Below are positions 33,290 to 41,766 of a DNA stretch of 64,000 bases, piece by piece. The stretch spans positions 186,001 through 250,000 of the forward strand of contig JASEVX010000112.1 in the NCBI GenBank assembly GCA_031761405.1, written 5' to 3'. The notes beneath the pieces were generated by a model that was given only the letters and a program-made list of their open reading frames with translations, was not told the origin of the DNA and did not search any database. The position numbers and the translations under genes are program-made. Positions within the stretch are counted from its first letter, which is position 1; each line of letters begins with the position of its first letter. The stretch comes from Serripes groenlandicus (taxonomy: Eukaryota > Mollusca > Bivalvia > Cardiida > Cardiidae).

Positions 33290-33620
33290 GTGTCCCTCTT
33301 ATAACATGTCAATAGTCGTCTGTCTTGAAAATATCGCCGGAACACAATCGTATCATCGATATGGTTTTGGTAAAGATTTAAAAAACATTGCGGGGAAATA
33401 AGAAATGGATTATTTTGATCAATTTTATTTTTGTTTCCACGATTTTTCAAAAAGGTCTGCTTCAAATTATTCAAATGTCGTCTGTATGAAGATGACGATT
33501 AAGAACGCAAACTATATATAGAGTATGACTTTGGTACATCTTTTGGGGAAAAAATGGAAAAAGGGAAAAATTCTTATTTTAAAAAAACATTTTTTGCATT
33601 TTTTTCCACGATGTTTTTTG
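33290..33620. mobile_element. MITE 1 debris
   Basis: AGTCGTCTGTCTTGAAAATA and GATTTTTCAAAAAGGTCTGC are eroded family words; termini are not definable. Confidence 0.4.
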
Positions 33621-33641
33621 CCGTCCGTATCGAGGTAACGG

Positions 33642-33837
33642 TTAACCCTTTCCTCATACGACATTTCTGCAGCAGACGACTTCGAAGATATTTTGTCAAA
33701 AAATAGAAAATTGAATGGATTACCTATGACTTAAAGCGGAAAACATTGTGGCAAAAGGAGAAATTGCTCGTTTTGTTTTCAAAAAGCCGTCTGCTTCAGA
33801 GGCGTCATAAAGCGTCTATATGAGGGGAAAGGGTTAA
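33642..33837. mobile_element. MITE family 1 with deleted palindrome arm
   Basis: TTAACCCTTTCCTCATACGA to GGGGAAAGGGTTAA. It reads GAAATTGCTCGTTTTG and then jumps straight to TTTTCAAAAAGCCGTC, so the second arm of the central palindrome is precisely missing. Confidence 0.88.
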
Positions 33838-34620
33838 GACACAAACTTGCTCGGCGAGTAAAGGATGGTATTGAAGCTAGTGATAAATCTTTTATTTGTA
33901 TATCTATCATTGTTTTATTAAAGATCTCATTGGAGTACGATCCACACCGAATTAAAATACTGCCCAGACGAACGGATAGAGCTTCACAGACAAAAGAACC
34001 ATTTGATATTTGATACACGAATCAGTAGAGCCAGATTGTAGATATATATGTGTGAATATAGATCTACATTTTGCTTAAGCCGTGAAACATAGAAAAAAAA
34101 ATAACGGTGAAATAGGTTTTAAAGTTTAAATTGACTGTGTGCATTTGTTTATTGGTTTTTAAAACAATACAACTTGTTTGTGTATTGTTTCAGATTATTG
34201 AATGAGTTATTCATTGAGTGGTTTTATCATTAGTTCAGGACTTAAACGTGGAGCAGGTTTAATGCGTGGTTAGGTATAAAGAAAACAGAGTTTGTCTTTA
34301 ATTTCAGGACGATGTTAGATACATGTACGACTATATAAATTAAAAGTGTTTCAAAATTATCTATTTTTTTCATCAGTTTCTGTGGATCTTTAGTTTGACA
34401 ACAATTTATTAATTTAAGATACAATTTGTGAATATGATATTTAAGACTAGTATAAATTAATAATCATTAGGGAGAGATAAAGTATTGTATTCAATGAGTA
34501 AGTGTGTTAGATAAACAAAATGAGCTTATGACTTTTTGTTTATTTTTACAGAAAAAAAATACATAATTAAATTATTTCTTTTATTTTAAGACTAGAACAT
34601 AAAAACATAAACTCACCAAA
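33838..34620. other. AT-rich sequence upstream of the exon at 34621
   Basis: No element found. Any promoter of the gene starting at 34621 should lie here, but no TATA/initiator pair stands out. Confidence 0.3.
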
Positions 34621-34902
34621 ATGCCGACACGACATATGAACTGGGAAACCGTTCAGGAAGATGTAGAACAAAAACTGAAACTGAAACCAGCGGACGATGT
34701 TAAAAAGAAAATTGTTATTCCTGATCCGGTACCGGCCGGAAATCATCTAGCGCACTTTATTCGGTCAATTCACTGGAATTCCAAAGGGATGCTACCATCC
34801 ACAGCCGGTTCCCAGCGGTCCTACGATAAATATGGAACGGTTACCGGTCTATCATTTCAGGGACCGGAAGGGTTTGAAATTAAACCAGGGGAGGCAGCCG
34901 GC
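34621..34902 (+). CDS. First coding exon of an unrecognised protein
   Basis: ATG at 34621 in good context (ACCAAAATGC) opens exactly 94 codons before a strong donor, GGC|GTAAGT, at 34903; the frame then decays into intron sequence. The exon ends in phase 0. The peptide starts MPTRHMNWETVQEDVEQKLK, has a charged N-terminal half with Lys clusters (LKLKPADDVKKK), and ends in a Gly/Ser/Tyr-rich stretch (SQRSYDKYGTVTGLSFQGPE). No signal peptide or membrane segment is visible. G+C content and codon variety are clearly higher than in the AT-rich flanks, which supports coding. No family is recognised. The next exon was not found; the block at 52342 needs a different incoming phase, so it is not the immediate successor. 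Confidence 0.6.
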
Positions 34903-35077
34903 GTAAGTCTTTATGTTGTATTTTTGTTTAATAAGTATAACTTCATTATCCACATGCATTGGTATGGGAAGGTCGTGGTCATCCCCCCTCAAACCTTACA
35001 ATTAATATGTTATAAGAAGATATGTGTTAGTACATTGTATATATAATCTTAGGTTTTCCATATGATGATTTATTTAA

Positions 35078-35135
35078 ATTGTTTTAAACGCCGGTTTGTA
35101 CATTATTTATTCATGATCCCTGGGTAAAATGGGGC
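35078..35135 (-). mobile_element. SINE family C fragment
   Basis: ATTCATGATCCCTGGGTAAA is the reverse complement of the SINE C body word TTTACCCAGGGATCATGAAT, next to TTTTAAACGCCG of the tail domain. Confidence 0.45.
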
Positions 35136-35216
35136 ATTCTTTGGGGGCGAAAATATATAAAACTTTCTAAGAATGAAAGTGAAATTAAACCAGGAGACGC
35201 ATAAGCCGTTATTTGT

Positions 35217-35429
35217 TTAACCCTTTCATTGCCGAATTTCAAAAAGTGGACTCTTCAATGTTGAAAATTGGACCATTCAATTTTTCGTCCAGTCGGAAAG
35301 TTGGTAAAATTGAAAGTCTGAGTGTTTAACAATGCTGATTTCAGGACAGACAGCTCGTTATGAGCTGTCTCACATGGGTCTGCATTGTTTGCAAATTCCG
35401 TTAATTCCATTTGGCAGCGAAAGGGTAAA
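35217..35429. mobile_element. MITE family 2
   Basis: TTAACCCTTTCATTGCCGAA to GGCAGCGAAAGGGTAAA, with the core ACAGACAGCTCGTTATGAGC then TGTCTCAC. Its ends read CCCTTT rather than CTCTTT, bridging families 1 and 2. Confidence 0.85.
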
Positions 35430-35760
35430 AATGTACAGCAGACGACCTTGAAAAAATAATGGGGGGAAAATATTTAAAATTTCCAAGTGAAAGTGAAATT
35501 ACTGAAAAGAGTTGGAAAACACAGTGGCAAATAGGAGAAATAGCTCATTACATAATTCACTCACACATACGCTTCAGACACCCTCTACAGCAAACGACTT
35601 TTGAAAACATTGAGGCAAACGGAGAAATTGCTCATAATGAGCAATTTCACGTTTTGCCAGAATATTTTCATCTCTGTTAAATAATTAAACTCTCAATCGT
35701 GGAGGTTTATTTTTACATTTTCGTAAGGATGTTTACAGTCGTCTGCTGCAGATTTCTTCT
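35430..35760. mobile_element. MITE family 1, composite degraded copies
   Basis: ACAGCAGACGACCTTGAAAA, ACAGCAAACGACTTTTGAAA, AAATTGCTCATAATGAGCAA then TTTCACGTTTTGCC, and AGTCGTCTGCTGCAGATTTC are family words from at least two overlapping copies. Confidence 0.65.
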
Positions 35761-36052
35761 ATGTGGACAATGCGTTTATATTTACGCGGTAATCTAGGAA
35801 AACCGACCATAAGGTAATGTTCACGTGTGTTGGAAAAAGACCTGCCCGCCCGCTCATTCATTCTAAGGATCCAGAAGGATACTGCGTTACAGAAGTTATC
35901 TTGCGAACAATGCAGACCCATATCAAGCTGTTGGTGTGCCCTGACTGATCTGAGTCTACACTGGTCGGTAATTCATAACGGTTTGTCGTTGACGTCGTTA
36001 ACCAATGATAGCTAGTGTAACAGTTTCCTCCACCCACTACTATTGTGATGTT

Positions 36053-36295
36053 TTTAACCCTTTCACATATACAACAAATCTGCGGCAGACACATGTTCCC
36101 ACATACAGACGCTTTCTGACGCTTCTACTGCAGACTTATCATAAGCGATTTCTCCTTTTGCCACAATGTTTTCAAATATATTCAATTATTATACTTTCAT
36201 TTAAAGTATTGGAAAGACATGTTTAATAGTTTGGACCATATGTTATCAAAATCGTCTGCTGCAGATTTTTGGAACATGTATGTGAGAAAGGGTAA
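36053..36295. mobile_element. MITE family 1, degraded
   Basis: TTAACCCTTTCACATATACA, GATTTCTCCTTTTGCCACAA and TCGTCTGCTGCAGATTTTTG then GAGAAAGGGTAAA. Confidence 0.65.
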
Positions 36296-36746
36296 AATAT
36301 CATTGCAAAGCTTATACAAAGGCAAGATACGACGAAAAATGAAAATATTCGGGAAAAAAAAAACGATGATTAAAATATTCATTCAATCACTCTTAGGCAT
36401 AGACGAAACTATTATTTGAAGTGAAGTTATTCCAAATAATCCATTCAACGTTTAAACCTGACCTTCCTTATCTTTCAATGTCCAACATAACCCGCATTCA
36501 TATGACTTATGATTACATTTATATTTCAAAAGCCGCTTGTAATACAGAGTGTGTTAATTATATAAAATATTTGTAAACATGTTTAAAGTAACGTATTTAA
36601 ACGCAATGTATTCAAATGATATTACATTGAATTTTGAATCCATATCTAATATGTAATACAATTTTAGGAGTGTCGATCTTTAAACGTAAGCTCCCATATT
36701 AATGTCAGTAGGTCGTACTAGACCCTTTTAAGCGAAGATGTATCAT

Positions 36747-36902
36747 TTAAAACCCTTTCCCACTTACAGAACCATTCTGATGGGTCTGCAGCAGACGGCT
36801 TTTGAAGACATTATGGCGAAAGGTGAAATTGTATTTTACTTAGATGTTTTTCAAAGTCTTCTTCTGCAGGGTTATTTCTATATATACGTGGGAAAGGGTT
36901 AA
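36747..36902. mobile_element. MITE family 1, shortened
   Basis: TTAAAACCCTTTCCCACTTA to GTGGGAAAGGGTTAA, with CTGCAGCAGACGGCTTTTGA; the central palindrome is reduced to one arm. Confidence 0.8.
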
Positions 36903-36997
36903 ATAAATATATGAACCTTTTTTGTAAATAATACAACTTTACATAGGAAATATATTTATAACGTCTAGAAAGAAACGAAAGTAGTAGTATCATTAAA

Positions 36998-37211
36998 TTA
37001 ACTCTTTCAGCGCCAAATGCAATATTGAGGTTTTTGCAAACAATATTGATTCAGGCGAGTCAGCTCGTAACGAGCTGTCTCACCTGAAATCAGCATTGTT
37101 TGCTTTTTAGTCATCAAAATAGTCCAAAACTTTTATTCAATGAGAAATGGAGACGCTCGATTTTGAACATGGAAGAATCTACTTTAAACAATTCGGCGCT
37201 GAAAGAGTTAA
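36998..37211. mobile_element. MITE family 2, full copy
   Basis: TTAACTCTTTCAGCGCCAAA to CGGCGCTGAAAGAGTTAA, TTAA on both sides, core GAGTCAGCTCGTAACGAGCT then GTCTCACC. A good reference copy for the family. Confidence 0.93.
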
Positions 37212-37400
37212 GATAAAAGCATTGCAGCAAAAGGAAAAGGGAATAATTTGTCAGTACGAGCAATTTCCCTTTTTACCACAATATTAACAGAAGTCATCTC
37301 GTTTAGATGTGTTTGTATGTGGGTGAGGGTTAAAGATATGACGAAATTGCTCAAGTGTTCGTCTGCTTCAACCCTTTCTCGGCCAAAGACAATTAAAGGC

Positions 37401-37496
37401 TTTTGCAATCAATGCAGAATCATTACACCACGTCAAGAGTATACTCCGCTCTCATGTGATTCCTGTTCTACCGTCGTCCATCGAACCTATGATATA
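37401..37496 (+). pseudogene. Zinc-finger fragment of the type associated with MULE/FLYWCH transposases
   Basis: The plus-strand frame reads ITPRQEYTPLSCDSCSTVVH followed by RTYD. Many invertebrate proteins linked to MULE transposases carry a C-x2-C ... PLxCDxC ... HRTCD finger; here the last Cys is Tyr. The preceding CNQC lies in MITE 2-like sequence, so part of the match may be coincidental. No other transposase domain is present. Confidence 0.3.
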
Positions 37497-37738
37497 GCGT
37501 TATGGGCGTCTGTCTCGATGCGGGAGCGCGATGGTACAATTCGAGGTAGAGTCATACCAAAGACTTTTAAATTGGTAGTAATGGCTGCCCTCCTAAGCAC
37601 TCAGGGTTGCGAAGTTATCGTAACGACTGACTGGCCGGTATAAGACTAAATAGACCAGTAGTGCTGGTAACTAAAACAGGAAACGCCGTGATATAACTGA
37701 CAACGTGTTGAAAGCGGCGTAAAACACCATACAATCAA
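37497..37738 (+). mobile_element. SINE family B, ends in the 45-bp array
   Basis: Eroded head (GATGCGGGAGCGCGATGG), body TTTAAATTGGTAGTAATGGC and ACCAGTAGTGCTGGTAACTA, 3' domain AACGCCGTGATATAACTGAC and tail ACACCATACAATCAATG. The tail's last bases are identical to part of the repeat unit that follows. Confidence 0.88.
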
Positions 37739-39075
37739 TGCCCACATCATACTCCAATCTTTCACTAGTTGTTATACAATCAATGCCCACATCATACTCC
37801 AATCTTTCACTAGTTGTTATACAATCAATGCCCACATCATACTCCAATCTTTCACTAGTTGTTATACAATTAAAGCCCACATCATACTCCAATCTTTCAC
37901 TAGTTGTTATACAATCAATGCCCACATCATACTCCAATCTTTCACTAGTTGTTATACAATCAATGCCCACATCATACTCCAATCTTTCACTAGTTGTTAT
38001 ACAATCAAAGCCCACATCATACTCCAATCTTTCACTAGTTGTTATACAATCAATGCCCACATCATACTCCAATCTTTCACTAGTTGTTATACAATCAATG
38101 CCCACATCATACTCCAATCTTTCACTAGTTGTTATACAATTAAAGCCCACATCATACTCCAATCTTTCACTAGTTGTTATACAATCAATGCCCACATCAT
38201 ACTCCAATCTTTCACTAGTTGTTATACAATCAATGCCCACATCATACTCCAATCTTTCACTAGTTGTTATACAATCAAAGCCCACATCATACTCCAATCT
38301 TTCACTAGTTGTTATACAATCAATGCCCACATCATACTCCAATCTTTCACTAGTTGTTATACAATCAATGCCCACATCATACTCCAATCTTTCACTAGTT
38401 GTTATACAATCAAAGCCCACATCATACTCCAATCTTTCACTAGTTGTTATACAATCAAAGCCCACATCATACTCCAATCTTTCACTAGTTGTTATACAAT
38501 CAAAGCCCACATCATACTCCAATCTTTCACTAGTTGTTATACAATCAAAGCCCACATCATACTCCAATCTTTCACTAGTTGTTATACAATCAAAGCCCAC
38601 ATCATACTCCAATCTTTCACTAGTTGTTATACAATCAAAGCCCACATCATACTCCAATCTTTCACTAGTTGTTATACAATCAATGCCCACATCATACTCC
38701 AATCTTTCACTAGTTGTTATACAATCAAAGCCCACATCATACTCCAATCTTTCACTAGTTGTTATACAATCAAAGCCCACATCATACTCCAATCTTTCAC
38801 TAGTTGTTATACAATTAAAGCCCACATCATACTCCAATCTTTCACTAGTTGTTATACAATCAAAGCCCACATCATACTCCAATCTTTCACTAGTTGTTAT
38901 ACAATCAAAGCCCACATCATACTCCAATCTTTCACTAGTTGTTATACAATCAATGCCCACATCATACTCCAATCTTTCACTAGTTGTTATACAATCAATG
39001 CCCACATCATACTCCAATCTTTCACTAGTTGTTATACAATCAATGCCCACATCATACTCCAATCTTTCACTAGTT
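37729..39075. repeat. 45-bp tandem repeat, 30 near-identical copies
   Basis: CACATCATACTCCAATCTTT recurs every 45 bases. By eye all variation sits at two positions (CAATG, CAAAG or TAAAG before the next CCCAC), so the array can be read as a three-letter code; a six-unit pattern occurs twice in the left half. Frames of 447 codons (plus) and 463 codons (minus) are open through it, one reading MPTSYSNLSLVVIQS. Near-identity means either recent amplification or homogenisation. Confidence 0.98.
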
Positions 39076-39132
39076 TTGTAGAGCGTACATAACCCCTAGA
39101 ACATTGTCAACGTGTTATACCAGATGTTTTTT

Positions 39133-39360
39133 GTATTGTTTTTCACGCCACTTTCAACTCTTTGTTGAGTTATATCACGGCGTTTCCTTGGTTAGTTACC
39201 AGTACCATCGGTCTATTTATCCTGACACCAGCGAGTCAGTCGTTATTCTAACCCCACAACCACAAGTACCAAGGAGGGAAAGCCATGACTTCCATTTCTA
39301 AAGTCCTTGATATGACCCGGCGGGGGATCGAACCCGCAACCTCCCTAAACCGATGCGAAT
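39133..39360 (-). mobile_element. SINE family B
   Basis: Reverse orientation: CACGCCACTTTCAACTCTTT tail domain, TATATCACGGCGTTTCC, box B region GGGGGATCGAACCCGCAACC. The far head is eroded. Confidence 0.85.
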
Positions 39361-39699
39361 GATTTTCCTCTAAATTATACAGGTGGTATTTGACAGTTGG
39401 TTCTAATTGTAAATCCTATGATGGTCGGTTTTTGCGTGTCATGGCACATTAACAGATATCATATCATCTTGGCACGAACGAGTCGTTTTTTTTTCCAATC
39501 TTCAACCTTGACATCCAACTCTGTTTGAACAGTAATTCCTTAATTATTGATAAACGTTTGTGTATTTATGGCGTGTATTTTTTTTTTCTCCAAAAATTAA
39601 TAAATGAGTAGCACAAAAATGAAGAGCAAGATTAGAATGCACGAATGTGGTTGCTGATCTTGATCTGTATTGTTCGCAGAATTTGCTTCATGTCATTAA

Positions 39700-40000
39700 T
39701 GCCGAGTCGTCCCGGTAGCTCAGTCGGTAGCGACGCGGGCTGTAAATCCAGGGATTGTGAGTTCGAGTCCCAGCTCGGCCAACATTCTTTCCGACGTTTG
39801 ACAAAAGTCACTGTGACAAGCGTTATTCGTCTTTCACCAATGGGTTGACAGTCTATGTGGGATTGCAGCCAGTTGCTTGGAAAGTATGTTGTGTGGAGTA
39901 CTGGTGTGAGAACACCAGGAAACATATGAGTAGGTGAACTGGCCGCCGTGATATGACTGAAAAATTGTCGAAAACGACGTTAAACCCCAAACAATCAATC
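39700..40000 (+). mobile_element. SINE family A with 11-bp target-site duplication
   Basis: The cleanest copy: box A TAGCTCAGTCGGTAGCG, box B GAGTTCGAGTCCCAGC, body and tail domain GCCGTGATATGACTGAAAAA then CCAAACAATCAAT. CATGTCATTAA flanks it at 39689-39699 and 40000-40010. Confidence 0.95.
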
Positions 40001-40059
40001 ATGTCATTAAGAATAGGAAAAGCGCATTGTTATAAGAGTCGCTCACAACGGGATGAGGG

Positions 40060-40262
40060 TTAAACCTTTCCCTCATACGACAATTATGCAGCAGACGACT
40101 TTGAACATATTTTGTCAAAAAATAGAAAATCTCTATAATTGAATGGATAACCTATGACTAAAAGTGGAAAACATTGTGGCAAAAGGAGTAAATTGCTCGT
40201 TTTGACCACTTTATTCTTTTGTTACTATGTTTTCAGAAAGCCGTCTGCTACAGAGGCGTATA
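40060..40262. mobile_element. MITE family 1, right end eroded
   Basis: TTAAACCTTTCCCTCATACG, ATGCAGCAGACGACTTTGAA and AAAGCCGTCTGCTACAGAGG; the right TTAA is lost where the SINE B copy begins. Confidence 0.8.
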
Positions 40263-40287
40263 TAATTTAGTTAGGACAGCTTACGTT

Positions 40288-40516
40288 TAGTATTGGTAGA
40301 GCGTCCGCCTCGGGTGCGGGAGAACACGTGTCATGCCGGGTCATACCGACTACTTCCAATATGTTAGTAATGGCTGCCATCCCTGGCGCTCTGGGTTGTG
40401 GGGTTAGCATTACGACTGACTGACTGGTTTCAGGATAGATGAACCAGTAGCTCTGGTTAATGCCGTGATATAACTGAAACGTTGTTAAAAGCGTTGTAAA
40501 ACTCCAAACAATCAAA
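40288..40516 (+). mobile_element. SINE family B
   Basis: ATTGGTAGAGCGTCCGCCTC (box A), CTGGCTGAC-type body with GGTTTCAGGATAGATGAACC, 3' domain TGCCGTGATATAACTGAAAC and tail CCAAACAATCAAA. Confidence 0.9.
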
Positions 40517-40629
40517 TTAGTTAAGAATTCCATTGGTAAACATCTATCGAGTTTAATTGACGTTAATAATATACGTTTGATAAAACGTGTTTTACAAGTA
40601 ATGTAAAACTAGATCTATATGTTTTAGTT

Positions 40630-40725
40630 TTACAAGCGTAGAACAAGGGAAGTTATCCAGACCGTTATAAACTTCATGAATTCCGTATTTCATTATCTCC
40701 CTTGACTGTACGCTTGTTTCGAGCA
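40630..40725. mobile_element. Small inverted-repeat element
   Basis: ACAAGCGTAGAACAAGGGAA on the left pairs with the reverse complement of TCCCTTGACTGTACGCTTGT on the right, giving ~25-base arms around a 40-base centre. Confidence 0.6.
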
Positions 40726-41109
40726 TATTCAAATGCCTGGTACATAACCTTGAATTAGTCGACAGTTCACCTGTCTAACACTCTACCACTCAGGTATAGG
40801 TCGTTGTTGACTGCTAAGTTTTAATTATTTTTTGTTTAGTGATCTACGCAAACATTTTCAACAGTAAAAAAATTAACATAAACGGTGGAAAACTATATTC
40901 ATATTCTCTGCTCACGATCACAAGTGAGAACCAACATTTGTGCCATACTTTTGTGGAAAGATTCATTTTAAATGCGTTACGTGGTAGTCAAATTATCCAT
41001 TCACTGAACGCGATACCATAGATACATGTATCCCTATTTTTCTTGTTCACTTTTCATTTTTAAATGATTTATCTATATATCGATTTGATTGAAGCTGTTA
41101 CGTCTCACA

Positions 41110-41350
41110 GATTAATTAACACATTAATTTCTCACATGCAACAAAACTGCTTTATACGACTTTGAAAGCATATTGACAAAAACATGAAACTTGTCTATAA
41201 ATGAAAGCGTAATTATGTATTACAGTGGAAAACAACGCGCGAAAAGGAGAATGTTCTCATTATAGGAAATTTCTCCTTTTGCCACAAAGTGTTCAAAGGG
41301 AGTCTATTGCATAGACGTCACAGTGAGACTACATGCGAGAAAGGGATGAA
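41110..41350. mobile_element. MITE family 1, diverged
   Basis: TTTCTCACATGCAACAAAAC, ACGACTTTGAAAGCATATTG, AAATTTCTCCTTTTGCCACA and GAGAAAGGGATGA. Confidence 0.6.
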
Positions 41351-41418
41351 TCATATGTTTAGGCCTTCCTTCACACAAATAAACAATAACGTCATACGTA
41401 TGGTTGTATATTAATAGT

Positions 41419-41424
41419 TTTATT
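41419..41424 (-). terminator. Candidate poly(A) signal of the EF-hand gene
   Basis: AATAAA on the minus strand about 250 bases past the stop codon and just outside the MITE. The position suits a 3' UTR made almost entirely of the MITE. Confidence 0.4.
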
Positions 41425-41451
41425 TGGTATTAATAAACGACATAACGAAAT

Positions 41452-41675
41452 TGTTACACATCTCAAAAATCTGCAGCAGACGACTTTGAATATGTCTACT
41501 CAAAAATATGAAAAAATCTCTATAATTGTAGGTATTATAACTGAAAAAAGGTTGAAAACATTGTGGCAAAAGGAAAAATTGCTTGTTTTGAGCAATTTCT
41601 CTTTTTGTCACGATGTTTCCAAAAGTTGTATGCTGCAGATGCGTCAAAATGCGTGTATAAGTTGGAAAGGGTTAA
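41452..41675. mobile_element. MITE family 1 forming the predicted 3' UTR of the EF-hand gene
   Basis: ATCTGCAGCAGACGACTTTG, palindrome AAATTGCTTGTTTTGAGCAA then TTTCTC, and right end TTGGAAAGGGTTAA with TTAA at 41672-41675. The left terminus is diverged. On the minus strand the TTAA supplies the stop codon of the EF-hand protein, and an AATAAA occurs just beyond the element at 41424-41419. Confidence 0.82.
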
Positions 41676-41766
41676 CCATCATGGTTACCGTGTCCGTGAC
41701 CAAACACATCTTTAGCCAAGTGTTGATAATATATCTCATACTCGTGTATGTCAACCAGACCGTTAC
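41672..41766 (-). CDS. EF-hand gene exon 5 (EF-hand 4, stop codon)
   Basis: Acceptor ATATTTTACAG directly downstream of a SINE (CAAT)n tail; residues 112-142, then TAA at 41674-41672 inside the MITE target site. An internal CACG|GTAACC could be a donor if a further exon exists, but reading through to the stop is simpler. Confidence 0.8.

Noticed and set aside
35160..35205. Duplicate of the 3' end of the exon at 34621-34902 (GAAATTAAACCAGG shared)
   Set aside because: The shared 14-base word lies in MITE 1-like sequence that also recurs near 35490; no reading frame or splice site continues.
35733..35921. Minus-strand ORF ending IVHIEEICSRRL
   Set aside because: Its end is the MITE 1 word TCTGCAGCAGACGAC and its start overlaps a dispersed repeat; no splice support.
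39700..39780. Functional tRNA gene
   Set aside because: Boxes A and B are present but they head a ~300-base SINE with tail and target-site duplication; the acceptor stem does not pair. The same holds for the heads at 14457, 21265, 44566, 48297, 57026 and 57807.
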